Made by a program: the position numbers and the translations under genes
Shown: positions 10,485 through 22,645 of the stretch, piece by piece
Layout of the letters: each line of letters begins with the position of its first letter
Position numbering within the stretch: the first letter of the stretch is position 1
Assembly: GCA_022410635.1 (NCBI GenBank)
Contig: JAJVDF010000298.1
Span: 1,140,467-1,204,466 of the forward strand
Source of the DNA: Tretioscincus oriximinensis
Taxonomy: Eukaryota; Chordata; Lepidosauria; Squamata; Gymnophthalmidae
DNA length: 64,000 bases
Direction: 5' to 3'
Notes under the pieces: generated by a model
Told to the model about the DNA's origin: nothing
Seen by the model: only the letters and a program-made list of their open reading frames with translations
Databases searched by the model: none

Positions 10485-10750
10485 TTCATTCATTCATACC
10501 TACTTGCAGAATCAGTGTGGACCTGGCAAGAGGAAGTATGGAAGATAATACCATACATGCCAGCCAGCTGCAATTCTGGCATCTTCTGCTATTATCAGAG
10601 TTTCGAAGACGATACAGAACAAACCAGGCTGCACAATGAAAGAAGAAGCATTTCGTGCTGATGCCTAATAGGATCAGCAATCTCTCCTTCCATGCAGATA
10701 TCAACATTTTTCCGAGTTCTGCTATCACGTGGAACGAAGTCATCATGATG
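10485..10750. repeat. Dispersed repeat shared with 22275-22620
   Basis: GCCAGCCAGCTGCAATTCTG and later CATTTCG, CCATGCAGATATCAAC, CATCATGATG have counterparts around 22360-22560 (CCCAGCCAGCTGCGATCCTG, CATTTCG). The order is only partly kept. Confidence 0.3.
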
Positions 10751-10758
10751 GTCCTACG

Positions 10759-10989
10759 CAGTGGTGGGATTCAAATATTTTAACAACCAATTCTCATTTT
10801 CAGTCGCTTCTTTCAGGAACGCTCTCTTCTTAAATGATGATGTCCCTGGAAGCAGCAACCAGAAATGACACATTAAGGGATGTCATTTCTTGCAGGAGGC
10901 AGAGCCTGGATAGTTTAGCAACCGGTTCACTGAATTCAACAAAAAATTAGGTATCCAGTGACTCGCAAACTGGCTGAATTCCACCACTG
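10759..10989. mobile_element. hAT-type non-autonomous element
   Basis: The terminal inverted repeats are CAGTGGTGGGATTCA and TGAATTCCACCACTG. The 8-bp flanks GTCCTACG (10751-10758) and ATCCTAAG (10990-10997) match at 6 of 8 positions, as expected for an old hAT duplication. Subterminal AACAACC and GCAACCGGTTC also suggest inverted structure. There is no transposase. Confidence 0.65.
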
Positions 10990-11269
10990 ATCCTAAGTTC
11001 GCAGTAGGAAACTTTGTGTGCCTGGGCAATGCCTCCTTAATGATAGTTGTTTTTTGTGAATCTGAAATGTGCAGCTTTTCTGCTACCAGAAAAGTTCCTC
11101 GAAGGTTTTTGCACTATTTCTGTTCTCAACAGCTTTCATAATCTGAACCACTTTTATTCTCCTTATTTTGGATCTGATTTTCAGGCATTTGTGGTTTTAT
11201 TCCCTCCTCGCACAAACCCACCCTCCAAATTCCTTTCCTTTCAAATAGAGGCTCCATTGACTTAACATT

Positions 11270-11900
11270 CAGGGCCACGATGTGATTTGTTTAATGTATA
11301 GATCTGTCAGAACTCATAAATCTTCACAGTGTTATGGATGGTGTTATTAGTTTTGATCAAGATTACAGCCAAAGCTCGATGATGTGGCTGACGTTGGTGC
11401 TTATGGGCTATCAGGCACAGCTCTAATATGATTCAGAGCATGCTTCCATTTAAATATTAATGGCTCAATGATATTGATGGCAAAGCCATCCCTGCATGGG
11501 CCAGGGACAGTGTTCTAACTGTATACGTCCAGGTCATTATATGGAAGAGAAAACACTCAATAATAGGAGGCCACACTGCTTTTCACAGGTTTAGCATCTG
11601 TGGGCTGCTGCCTAATGTCTTATGAATGTACATGTATTGGGACCTATTAAGATTCTATGCATTAACAATCCTGATTATTGTCATTTTGGATTTCATATTG
11701 TAAAATGTGCTGGTTTGTTATGCAGACATAGGTTTTTGCAAGGATATATTCTGTTGTCAAGGCAGTCTGTTGTTAATGGCGTGTATGTCTAGTTGCTGAA
11801 AACAGTGATGGTGTGTGAGAAAGAGACCTTATAGACAATTAGATTCTGCAACAGAAGCAGAGTATTTATCCTTCCTCTTCTCTGTGTAAACCTGTTATGA
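11270..11900. other. Repeat-free stretch, possible conserved non-coding DNA
   Basis: There is no repeat signature and no open frame. The sequence is rich in homeodomain-like and SOX-like words (ATTTAAATATTAATGG, AACAATCCTGATTATTGTC). This composition is typical of ancient non-coding regulatory DNA, but conservation cannot be tested here. Confidence 0.25.
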
Positions 11901-12191
11901 TCATTCTTTGTTTGCCTCTATTTTTTTTTAATAAAGTGGATTTGGTGAAGGCGGGGGAGTCAAGTTTTTCCTGAGAGATTTGGCGTCTTCATCACCATCT
12001 GAAAGACTCAGATGGGATTGTTTTTGTGAGCTACAAAAATGTTTGGAATGTCAGCATAACGTAATGGAAATAGTGTGTCACTTGAACAAAAGAAGGCAGG
12101 TCCCCCTAGCTTACATTTGAATTTCTCAACACACTAGAAGTCCATGCATTAAGTATAGTCATGCTGTTTCTGACAATTGATTGAATATGAA

Positions 12192-12530
12192 AGGACATAG
12201 AACATAAGAGGAACCCTCCTAAATTAGATGATAGCCAATCTAGTCCATCATTTTCTCACACAAAGTAGCCCACCAATTGTATTAGGGAAGTAACAAGCAG
12301 AAGAAGGCTAAACTGTCACCTATTCTTGACTCCCTGCAAATGGCATTTCAGGAAAGCTGCCTGTTGCTTCATCCTAATAGCTATTGATACACTTCCATGA
12401 GCCTGGGTAATCCTAGAAATTATCCAAGCTGCTAGCTACCATCACATCTTCTGGAAGTAAATCACACAGACCAACACCCTAAGGGTGAAATAAATACTTT
12501 CCTTTGTATTCTCTAGGCTGTCATAAATGT
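12192..12530 (-). mobile_element. CR1 (TTATGTTC-tail) 3' fragment
   Basis: Landmarks are GAACATAAGAGGAACC, AGTCCATCATTTTCTCACAC, CCCTGCAAATGGCATTTC and GAAGTAAATCACACAGACCA. It is a divergent copy ending near the reverse transcriptase border. Confidence 0.6.
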
Positions 12531-13268
12531 TCTCCAACTTCCTGTTTTGCTTATCTTCTGTAAACACCTTGAAAACAGTTGACAACCAGTCTAGAAGCAC
12601 AGGAACAACCCCTCAGTAATGTGAACACACGAGGTAAATAAAATCTGCAGTCCTCTTTGAGTTGCCTCATCTGGATGTGAGATGGGCACTATTCACTTGT
12701 CCAGTCATAGTGAGAGATGGAATGGGTCAACACTGTTGAGATTTGGTTCTGATCCAAATCTAGCAAAGTAAACATGCAGCATTCAGAGCCCTGAAAGATA
12801 AGCTGATGTAGCAGCAGCTTCTTCTTAGCAGAAGAAAAATCTACAGATCTGGTTTCATTCCTTCTGGAAGGCTTAGCTTTTATTTACACAGTCCATAAAA
12901 ATAAAAATAGCAACAAATATATTGGACACTTCAGCACAAAAATATCATAGCTTCAAGAAATGTGTACAAGGATCTTAGAATCTGAGTAACTGAAATAATT
13001 ACACATGCTCAGAAATACAGATAAGCTATATTATAAACATTTCCAATAAGCAGCTTAGTAGTCTTTGAAGGTCAGAGCTAGCTATCTAGCAATAAACACA
13101 TACAGGCTGGTTTCATCCAGAAACCNCAACAAACATGGCCCTGAATCTTACTGTATTCACAACATATTGTGCCTTGTTTCTGCACCCAAGTCTACTTCAC
13201 ACCAGACAAGAATGATCTGCAATGAGCATACTGTATAAGTAAGTGTGAAATCAGCTAAAATGAGCTTA
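12531..13268. other. No gene or clear repeat seen
   Basis: AT-rich sequence with no splice-bounded open frame and no recognised repeat. Confidence 0.5.
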
Positions 13269-13385
13269 GAATCATAGAATCATAGAATCCTAGAGTTGGA
13301 AGGGAACCTCCAGGGTCATCGGGTCCAACGCCCTGCTCGATGCAGGATTCATTAAACCATCCCAGGCAGATGACTGTCCAGCACA
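13269..13385 (-). mobile_element. CR1 (ATTCTATG-tail) 3' end
   Basis: Two to three AATCATAG octamers are followed by AGTTGGAAGGGAACCTCCAG, GGGTCCAACGCCCTGCTCGA and AACCATCCCAGGCAGATGAC. This is the classical CR1 3' terminus in reverse orientation. Confidence 0.85.
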
Positions 13386-13894
13386 AACAATTACTAGCAC
13401 AAACAATTAATGGTAATGCCACTGCAGATGAAAATTTCATTTATTTAAGACAGAATCCTTAGATATTTCCACAAAAAAAAATAGAGGGAAAAAGATTTTT
13501 CTTATGAATCAGTAGACAAAAGAAAAAAACACATTTTTTATAATAATAGGATTTTTTCCACTTGAGCAGGGAAAAGATGCGCAAAGTTGTTAGACATCCC
13601 AACTCAGTGCTGAAAGTTTTCCAGTGCTGAAATTGTGCCCAAGTATCCTGAAAATCACAGACTGGAAATGATACAATAAGCACTTCTCATAATGAAAAAA
13701 AATGGTGTAGAAAAGCAGGCAGAAAAAAACATTAAACCACAAAACAGGAAACAGGTATTCTGCCAGGAAGTAGAGAAACAGCAAGCTGGCAATTTGTTAT
13801 TGTTTATATCTGGTACCATATCTCTTCACCTCTGCGTTCTCCCCTTCCAGGGAGGGGGGATGGGTTGAAGATGGGGGGCGGGGGGAGATATGGA

Positions 13895-14055
13895 TCTTTT
13901 AAAAATGTTTTTAAAACATTTTATTAATGCTTATTTTTGTTTGTTTTTTAAATTTCTTGGTCTTCTGTTACTCATCCTGAGATCAATGGTGAATGGCAGG
14001 ATGTAAATCAATTTAAATAAATAATAATAAAAATATTTATTTATTTATTTTTAAA
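13895..14055 (+). mobile_element. LINE 3' tail fragment
   Basis: TTACTCATCCTGAGATCAATGG then GGCAGGATGTAAATCAATT and AAATAAATAATAATAAA match the 3' terminal layout of the L2-like LINEs further right (for example 53150-53210). Confidence 0.45.
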
Positions 14056-15950
14056 AACTTCTTAATGCAACTCAAGTAAAAATTCCCAATCCTTTGCAAT
14101 ATCAATATCATATGTATCAAATGAATTCCATGATAAAACAGATGTGTCATATTACATTTAATAATGTTTGACAATTCCCCACGCAGCTAATGGTTTGTTA
14201 GAAATTAGTCCCTAATGTTTTAGGGACTGTTGGTTCTTGCAGTCATTTGCTTGGTTTTCATTTATGTGTTTCATTCCCAGCATGTTAAATTTCCCCTCGT
14301 CCACCTCAGATGTTTATGGTTTCCATGCCGAATGCTTCTTTTAGAAATCAGAGTTTGAGGATACATTAATAGAACAATGGTGGGGAGGATGATGGGGAGC
14401 AGTTTAAAAAAAAAAACCGTATATTTTATTTCTCATTAAATCATTGTCTTCTGTTCAGATGCTTCTGCTGAATTCTTTCCATTTTTGGTGACAACTTATC
14501 CAATTCCTTTACTCCCATTTGTTTGTACAAAAATGGTCCATCATTTTCCTCTGTTCTTCTTTCTTTTTTCTACCACCATTTCTCTGCTGCATTTTCTACT
14601 TTTTTCCAGAGGAAGTTTGAACTATATATATATATATATATATATATTTCATGAAGTCCCGATAGTTCCCAAAGGCACTGTGATTGAACAATAATTGGAC
14701 GAATCCTTGGGCCTGGAGTGATGTCATCAACGTTCTAATGCCAGGGAAAGATCAGTAGCTGTTGCCATGAAACCTGGCCCAGCACAGCAGCAGGAACAGA
14801 NAATGAACAATACGGGAAAAGAAAAGGAGGAACATGAAGGCACTGCTGGGAGTCATACGCGAATCCCGCACACATTATTAGAAAATTCAGCCACATACAT
14901 TATATGAATTCTTGTGCAGCACTGCATAAGAAAATTGTTTTCTTGTGACACAACCAAATTTTATGCACGTTCTTTGCATGCATGATGATTCCTCNGGATT
15001 TTCAAGTTCCGGGCATGAGATTTCCAGCCCAAATACTCTCAGCAAGTACTCCCAGGACTGCCATGAAGGGGGAAAAGAAGAGTTTGCTAGCTCCCNCCTG
15101 CTCAGCAACAGACTTATTCCACGATAATTCTATTGGTATATATTATATTTAGTCAAATCCTTCCATCCTGTTATGNGTACTGCTTGGGCAGCCTAATTAA
15201 TTTCTTGATTATAGATCTCTGTTTCTTTATTTACATATAATTCTTTATACACTGTCAAGGCCATACCTGTGATGTTGTTTATTTCTGTTCCTATTTTCTC
15301 CCCATTTGATACAATATTTTTCTTTTTCCCTTATTCTCAGCTGTCAGTACAGCAGTGATTTTCATGATGGAACAAGTGGGATTCAAAATGCTGTTTCTCC
15401 ATAAACCCCAGTAAATAGCGTGAAAGTCTGTGGGCTAAGTAGCTATTTATCAGCAGTCTTTGAAGTAAAAAAACAGCATATCTATGAATCAGATTTAATG
15501 TCTTACCTAACCAGGCATTCCTGGGTCCTTCTCCAACTGGCATTTGCATGCTGCTACTTCTGACCGCTGATCAAAACACACTTCAGAAGGAATCAGACTA
15601 TCATTTCCATGGCATAAGGTGCCACAGGTTTTTCCCTAAGATTACAGCCGCTCTGGATTACAATAAGCAAGTAAAATGTATCGTGCAGCTTTCCCAAAAG
15701 ACTAAAATATTGCCAAAAAAACTTCAAACGTTNTGGGTTGGGATTTTTTACGAGCCAACTTAAGCTCAGTTTTTGCAGACCGGGGCACATCCTACAGTCA
15801 ATTGGGTAGTAAATCTGATTGGCCATGCAAAGCATGTAAAATAAAAAAAAAACTTAAGCAGAGGGAAAGAAACAAGCAAGTACATTCTCTTGACAGTCTC
15901 AGACNANATCCCCATGGACAATTTCTGCCAAGTTGATAGCAAAATCACCT
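14056..15950. other. No gene or clear repeat seen
   Basis: AT-rich stretch with a short (TA)n run at 14622-14648 and isolated Ns. No supported exon, RNA gene or repeat family was recognised. Confidence 0.5.
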
Positions 15951-15954
15951 TCAG

Positions 15955-16290
15955 TCCATCTCATGAGCTCACACATGTGCAGTTGATCCCCTCGCTAAAA
16001 AGGTCCATGGAATTTCTACTCACGCAGTTTTTGTAATTAAATAGCGGGTGGTGACATTGAGCAACAGGAACTTGCTAAATCTCATGAGACTTCAGGGAAA
16101 TATGTAAAAATTCATTGGCTCTTGGCTTGCAGAGAATGATTGGGAATTGTAGAAAGGCTCTTAGAGACTGCCTTATGGGGCAAAGCAATGTTTTGGAACA
16201 GCATGGTATGTGGGGGCAGATGGTGAACATGTTTTGAAAGATACGGTAAGGCAAACCATGTCATGGGGAAACTCCCTCAGACTTCTCATC
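15955..16290 (+). repeat. Unclassified dispersed repeat R1, copy 1
   Basis: Starts near CCCTCGCTAAAAAGGTCCATG. It includes TTCATTGGCTCTTGGCTTGC, GGGAATTGTAGAAAGGC and AAGGCAAACCATG in the same order as copies at 44495 (+) and 50870 (-). No coding frame is visible. Confidence 0.6.
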
Positions 16291-16645
16291 AACNTTTTTT
16301 GCCATTTTCTAGAGTGAAACACCATTGGAATACTGTCTTTTTGTCAAATATANGGCAACACCTTCCTTTCTGGACAAATGCCTGCCCAAGTATGTGATGG
16401 GTATATCCAGATATTTTGCATCAGCAAAGTATCCATAAGTGTAGATTGTCCTNTGGCATAAATGCATTTTATGACTCATCTCAAAGTTGGAAGATATTGC
16501 ATGCTTTATATCAAAGGCACTGAATGGGTTACCTCAGGCTGCTGGAGTAGACTTTGAGATACTATGTCACTCATTACCCCTAGACCCCTAGGGGTACACT
16601 GAGGTGATGATAAACCCTAAAGGTACTTTGTTTCATGCCCTGCCC

Positions 16646-16795
16646 TGGGCTTGATGAAGACTCAGCCTCAGAAGTTGAACTTCTGATAGAGACAGCACAA
16701 CAAGCAACAGCTGCCCAGCAGTCTGATAGAGCAAGGTCTCAATCTCCACAATTTGCTGCTAGGGCAGGTCACTGACAGTGATTGACATGGCAGAC
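16646..16795. other. Flank of older LINE; open plus frame of unclear meaning
   Basis: On the plus strand one frame gives LDEDSASEVELLIETAQQA followed by a Gln/Ala/Ser-rich run. On the minus strand the first bases next to the L1 continue the older LINE frame (KYLDVCHVNHCQ then stop). The plus frame has no acceptor or donor and is probably incidental. Confidence 0.25.
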
Positions 16796-16807
16796 ATCAA
16801 GATATTT
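16796..16807. repeat. Target-site duplication of L1, left copy
   Basis: ATCAAGATATTT, matched by ATCAAGAGATTT at 18555-18566 (one mismatch). It lies directly beside the A-rich tail, as expected for target-primed reverse transcription. Confidence 0.65.
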
Positions 16808-18554
16808 TTTTTTTGGTTGTATTTTTTTTATTTCAACAACAAATAATCCAAATACAATATACAATACAATACGGTACAAAACATACAGTTAAACAATAAA
16901 TACGAAACAAGAAATATACAAAAGAAAATCAACAACATCCAACACCTCTGTTGCCCTCCCCCCACCCGCTATCTCGGACCGGGATCAAAATCGGCATGGT
17001 CATACTATATTATCAATCTAAGTCTCTGCATAAGAGCTATNGTCTCTTTAANTATNACATCTATATTTTGGTTGCCTGATATCACCTTATCATATATTCC
17101 TTTCCATTTTTGCAGCCAATTATTCTTAATCTGGATATTCATTAAACTCAGCCTCCTCTCCCTCACCGCGTCCAACATCATTATTTCCGCCATGTAGTCG
17201 TACCAAAGCTGGCGAGTCAATTTTGTCTGGTCTTTCCAGCCCCGTGCAATAACTATGTGAGCGGCATATATACCTTGTTTTACAATATTAGACTCGTCCA
17301 TCGTTCCAATCATTCAGCCTAGATCATTTGTGATCCACAGTTTGATGGTGTCTGGAATATTCCGGCCCGTTAACTCTTTCAATTCGTTGTATATCATATT
17401 TCTGAATGTAACTACCTGGGGGCATAATGCCCACATATGTATATATGTCCCTGGGGTGTTACAGCCATGCCAGCAGTGTGGGGTTGAAGCTACAATATGT
17501 GCCATTTGTTTTGGGGTTCTATACCAATAATTGAGCAATTTTTTTTCCACTCCTTTAAATTTATTATATTTAATTCTCTCCACGTCTGATATCCATTTAC
17601 CCCATTCATCATCGGTGATATTTGTCTCTCTATGCCAGTATTCTCTAATTTTTGATTTCCTAGTAAACTCCAAGTCTGACAATATCTCGTATGTGCTTGC
17701 GATTATGTTTTTTTTGTTCATAANTCGGCTGTCCACTATATCTTCTAATTGCGTTTTATCCGCACGCATTTGATTTTTAACTTCATTTTTGTGTATAAAG
17801 AGAAATACAGCCATAGTTTTCAACCATTCATTGCCCCATAAGATAGATTTCTTATCCTTGTCATATTAAAGGGTGCCCCCGTATCATCGTAAAGTTCTCT
17901 TAATCTTCGCACCGGGAGTCTCCTTAAATAAGTGGCCAGAATTTCCTCTCCATTGATGTTTATAATTTTTGTAGATGCAATTGAGTATATGCCCGGGACT
18001 AGATTCCTTCGATATTTCTGCCAAATCTTCCAACAGGCATTTAGTGGTGGAAGCCATGATTTCCTTATCCTTTTTTCAATGTTATCTGTAAGGATAGGAT
18101 GGTTTGGTATATTATTTAGTATCCTCTCTATTCGTATCGACTTGTTTTGATCCTTGTATTCAAGGTCAATAATTCTTATAATTTGCCACGCTTCATGATA
18201 GAGTCTTAAACTGGGGAAACCCCATCCCCCTTTTCTGCTGCTTGCATAGAAGTTGGGATTCGAAATTCGATTCTTTTTATAATTCAATACCCAACTTTTT
18301 ATATCCGTCTCCCATAGTTTTAGCTTTGGAATCGGAATTATGCCTGGGACTGCCTGGAAAAGGTACATAAACCTGGGTAATATCATCATCTGTATGACTC
18401 TCTTTTTTGTTAATAGATCCCATTTTTTTAACATTTTCTTCACTCTGTTCCATACAGCATTATAGTTGGCATCTATAAGTTTTTGCGGGTTTTTTGTTAT
18501 TTTTACTCCCAAATATGTCATTTTCTTGATGCCTGTCTTTATACCTGTGAAGTT
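16808..18554 (-). mobile_element. 5'-truncated L1-clade LINE, ORF2 3' part
   Basis: Read on the minus strand an interrupted frame runs from about 18550 to 17000. It encodes the region downstream of the L1 reverse transcriptase active site: MTYLGVKITKNPQKLIDANY, MILPRFMYLFQAVPGIIPIP, GGWGFPSLRLYHEAWQIIRI, then a Cys-rich block with HCWHGCNTPGTYIHMWALCP. Stops at about 17823 and 17313 and isolated Ns show decay. The low-coordinate end is an A-rich tail (T-run on the plus strand, 16806-16830). A 12-bp direct repeat flanks it (16796-16807 and 18555-18566, 11/12). The catalytic domain and endonuclease are absent. Confidence 0.85.
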
Positions 18555-18850
18555 ATCAAGAGATTTCTTGAGGCAATCCTTGTACCTCTTCTTTGGAGCT
18601 CCCTCTATCATGGTGACCAGTGGCCAGCTTGCCATACAGTGATATCTTGAGTAGGAAGTGATCCTTCATTCTGCAGATGTGTCCTGCCCGGTGTAGCTGC
18701 TTCTTCAGTAGGATTGCCCCAATCCTGGCAACGTCTGCTAGTTGAAGGCTAGCGCTGTTGGTGATGAAGTCATCCCAGCAGATGGACAGGATGGCACAGA
18801 AGCAGTGCAGGTGAAGGAGGGTTAGGTTGAGGCGCTAGGTACCCTATGTG
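18555..18850 (-). mobile_element. Older LINE fragment split by the L1
   Basis: The minus-strand reading gives WDDFITNSASLQLADVARIG, then KKQLHRAGHICRMKD, then GAPKKRYKDCLKKSL. This is the C-terminal signature 'W.D...N..L..A......LRW.GH..RM.D' with 'GAP.KRYKD.LK' of RTE/jockey-like non-LTR polyproteins. The frame is interrupted by the L1 and appears to resume beyond it at 16795. The copy is also frameshifted. Confidence 0.65.
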
Positions 18851-20150
18851 TCAGGTGTATACTAATGTTTTAAACATATCTGTTTCGAATATTTATGTGC
18901 TGATTGACATGCAGGTGGCCAGATTTCTGTGGATTAGAGACTTCATCATTCCTTAGGATAGACATGCTGGCTTGGAGTTCTTATTTCCAAAGGAATGTCT
19001 TAGTAGTCAGGTGTCCATGTCCTGTGGAAGCTCCTTCCTGCTGTCTAGTAGATCATTACATTGCGGTTGGCGTACATCATTAAGCTCTATTCTAGCCCCA
19101 AGCACTGCAACAGGGTAAACAAGGCACTTTTGAAACACTTCCATTTTGAACCACAGGTAACCCTTTAGCAGATAAACTCAGACACATAATGTCCCTTGTT
19201 TTTATCCTCTTAAAAATGCTTCTATCCGCATTATCTCGTTCACATCTTTAAATACGGACTTTTAAAACAGCTACTGAACCATAATATCCTCACTCTCAAA
19301 AGAGCTATTATTGTCCTTAATGGAAAATTGAGATGGAAGAGGGAAGCTGGGAGGGGTGAAGTGGGAAGAAGTCTAATCAACATTGGTTTTAAACCTGGTC
19401 TTCACATTAAGTTCTGCCTCCATTTCCAACGATGCCTCGTCTCAGATGAAGAAGCTTTACAAGGGATTCCACATTTAATTGGCTTCTCCTTTGTTCTAAT
19501 TTCCTTTGTTTCACATTAAAGTGATAAACCAACAGGAGGCAAATGGTTGACATCAATGCATGCATTTCATGTATTTATTTATATATATATATGTATGTAT
19601 ATATATATATAATTCCTTTATTTTCTTTTTTAAATGCATTTTAGCTTCTCCGCAGCCAACTCTGCAACAGGAACCTGTTCCTCCCTATGAAGAGCACACC
19701 ATATCCACTAGCAATCAATTCACTGTGGGAGAGAAGAAAATCTCTTGCATGAAAGTGACAAAGATCTCCCTTATCCATCATTATTTTTCCACCTCACCTA
19801 GCTAACTCGAAAATCACAGACTGCGCCGCAAAGGGGAAAGACAGCTGCGTTTTGCCATTAGCAATGAGATCATTCTGTCTCTCCTTCCTGCACCCCTCTC
19901 CACAAACACATAAAAAATTATCATCATGCTGCAAGAATCAACCTGTAAGGGTATTTTGTTAATTTTTCTGATCATTAATCTAGCCTTAAAAATCGAGGTA
20001 GCTACTATGCTAGCAAAGATAATATCAGGGTGCATCCACACAGATGGGCTCTTTTTTAATGCTATTATTATGTGATGGTGCTGTGATTGTCCCACAGTTT
20101 GGTAACACTAACACTATAGTGGCATAAGGAAGACATAATAGACCATGATA
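18851..20150. other. No supported gene; (TA)n at 19578-19612
   Basis: An acceptor-like TGCATTTTAG at about 19636-19645 precedes an open frame (SPQPTLQQEPVPPYEEHTIS..) ending at 19805, but no good donor was found. Otherwise nothing is recognised. Confidence 0.35.
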
Positions 20151-20400
20151 TTGCTCTACATTAAAATAGTGGGGGGGAGGGGGGAAGCAGCCTTCATAGT
20201 GCTTTTTCCTGATATAGGTTGCAGGTATGACAATTTCACAAACATTAGCTAAAGAACATTGTGAAGTAAAGGACATTTTTCCGGGTGCATTGCAAAAACT
20301 CTGTTAGCACGTGGGGCGGAGACATCATGATATCACTACCATTGCGGTAGAAAACATTGTGTGCCTGCAGCCATAGCATAATAACTTCTCTGTGTAGAAG
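20150..20400. repeat. Dispersed repeat R2, second arrangement
   Basis: TTTTCCGGGTGCATTGCAAA and GTGGGGCGGAGACATCATGA match 4852-4905. CCTGCAGCCATAGCATAAT parallels GTCTGCAGTCATAATCAT at 4937-4954. The left half differs from the 4685 copy. Confidence 0.4.
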
Positions 20401-20431
20401 TAACAAGGGAAACAAAATATCATACTAGAAG

Positions 20432-20745
20432 TACAAGAAGAAGAAGGAGGAAGAAGAGGAGAATTTGGTTTTTATACCCTGCCTTTCTCAACCAAAGGGA
20501 CCCAGAGCAGCTTACAAAGTTAATTTTCACCCGAAGGCTTGCATCTATTCTATCTTCCCCACCAGGTTAATGGTGGTACTCATTTATTTAATTGCAATGT
20601 AGATTGCAAATCTACTTTCTTTTGAATATCTGAGTTGGCTAGAGTTAAAGACCATTAGAGGGCTCTCACCCCTCTCCACCTTTAACACAGGGTCTTAAAA
20701 CCAGAACTCTCCATTGAAAAATGGTCTTTTAAAGACTGCACCATT
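20432..20745 (-). mobile_element. tRNA-derived SINE-A, divergent copy
   Basis: A GAAGAAGAAGGAGG tail at the low-coordinate end is followed by TTTATACCCTGCCTTTCTCA, CTATCTTCCCCACCAGG and TCTCACCCCTCTCC. This is the same order as at 10161-10472. The tRNA-like head is decayed. Confidence 0.65.
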
Positions 20746-21700
20746 CATGACTCAACATTGGAGATTGAAGAATGAGTTTAATCTGTCTTTTTCTGGACTA
20801 AGCTAGAACAAAACCTGGATTAAGCTCATTTTTCAGGCCAGAAAAAGGTTTAAAAGTAGATGTGTAACCAGGACCATGGCGCCACCGAAATAATCTTCCC
20901 ATCCACACCTTCTGTTACACACCTTCATATCCTGGGATCAGGAAGATNAATCTAAAATGAAACCAAGGCAAATTAGTACACCAAGGATACTGTACTTCAC
21001 TGAGGACCTATCTTTGGCTCTTAGAAAGGTAGCTTTTCACAAAGTAATATTGAATAATTATGCCTTTAACAAGCCTACACTTTATGCATCATTACCTATG
21101 ATTTGCTCAAGTAAAAAAAAAATGGGGGGTTGAAGAGAAAATACAACCTTTGTCAGTTATTTCATTTTCCCACCTTTGAGCCAGAGAAAAAGCTTTTCTG
21201 CTCTGTTACCTCTCATAATTTGGTGCAAGTCTGACTGCTGAGCAGACTGAATAATACAGAAATGCCACACTAAGTACCAAGCAATGGCTCCAAGCAACTA
21301 AATCACGATACATTTCAGTAGATCCCTTTGAAAAAGAAATAAAATGGGAGGAAGCACAGGGAATTCAGCAAAAAACATGTGCTGTGGAGTGTAATCTGTG
21401 GAATTATTTCATACCTGGTGAGATTCTGCAAGCTTGTGACCCTTCCTTCCTTCTTCCCTTTTCTAACCCATTGGGCATTATTCCAGATTAAATCCTGGAA
21501 CAGGGATCTGCATAGTGGTACAGATTAGGCAGGCTGACTCAATACTAGTATGCAGTCTTTATTCTGGGCTATAATGCAGATTAAAGCCCAATGCAGAAAG
21601 AACCTTAATACGTTCTTTGGGGAAACATACAGGAACACCTGATGTCTGCAAATGGGGGCTCGTAGCACCTTAGGGCAAAAGGTGGGCAGCATGAGCATTT
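20746..21700. other. No gene or clear repeat seen
   Basis: No recognisable repeat, splice pair or RNA gene. Confidence 0.45.
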
Positions 21701-21702
21701 GT

Positions 21703-21995
21703 TTGTTTGTTTATTTATTTATTATTCATTTATACTTATACTTCGCCTTATACTTGAAGGTCTCAGGGCAGCCAACAGTAAAACATCAATACAAAATTAA
21801 AACAGTATAAAACTGTATCTAAAAGCAGGAACAGAGATGACATTTCTTCACCCAAAGGTCGGGCAAAAGAGGTCTGTCTTCAAAGATCTAAAACAATACA
21901 ATGTTGATGACAGACTCACCTTGAGGGGGAGATTATTCCAAAGCGTGGGGGCAACCACTGAGAAGGCCCTCAGGCTGTTGACGCAACCAGGGTTC
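21703..21995 (-). mobile_element. L2-type LINE 3' end
   Basis: A TTTATTTATTTATTATT tail is followed by AAGGTCTCAGGGCAGCCAAC, then GGGGGAGATTATTCCAAAGC and CACTGAGAAGGCCCTCAGG. Read on the minus strand this is the end of the 'LWNSLP' reverse transcriptase region plus 3' UTR of the L2-like family (compare 37700-38300). Confidence 0.65.
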
Positions 21996-22032
21996 CGTGC
22001 TCATGGGGAGGGAAAGAGAGTGAAATACACAA

Positions 22033-22264
22033 TCTAAAAGCAGAAAAAGAACTGGGTTCTTATACCCCACTATTCTCACCTTTCAAAGGGACTCAAAGCG
22101 GCTTACAAGGGGATTTTTGCCCAAAGGCTTCCATTCTATCTTCCCCACCTGGCTGGGTTGGCTAGAGCTACAGGCTAGTGGCAGGGGCTCACCCCTCCCC
22201 ACGTCCGACACAGGATTTCAAAACCTCATCTCCCAGATGAGACACGGATTCCTTAGCGACTGAT
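22033..22264 (-). mobile_element. tRNA-derived SINE-A with internal deletion
   Basis: AACTGGGTTCTTATACCCCA, GGACTCAAAGCGGCTTACAA and CCCCACCTGGCTGGGTTGGC are followed by AGATGAGACACGGATTCCTT. About 80 bp of the body seen at 10270-10350 is missing. Confidence 0.75.
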
Positions 22265-22645
22265 GCTGGATTTCGCTGGGAAAAAGAAGGGACATAGCTT
22301 TTGCTGGATCTGCATGGAAGTGGTCAATGCTGATGGGATGAAGCAAAGAGATGCAGCTGTGCATGCCCAGCCAGCTGCGATCCTGCAGCCCTATTGGCTG
22401 GTGTCTTCTCACACTATTTATTTCCACACAAGGGCATGACAGACAAAAGGGCTACAGACAGCTCTTAATAAAGGACATCGGCATTTCGTTTGCAGTTGGA
22501 AAAGATCTGCAATATGAGATTCCTCTCCTATTATAGATCTCTTCCGGATACATGATGAAGCCAACAAAGCTTCCATTAGGAAGCATGGCTGGGCAGTGAA
22601 GGTGACAGGACATCGCGTCAAGAAATAGGTAAGCCCAGACAGATC

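Noticed and set aside
16646..16772. Plus-strand Gln/Ala/Ser-rich open frame
   Set aside because: No splice sites; it lies on the flank of a LINE in the other orientation.
19646..19805. Acceptor followed by SPQPTLQQEPVPPYEEHTIS..
   Set aside because: Looks coding by composition, but no usable donor or partner exon is visible and the frame simply runs into a stop.
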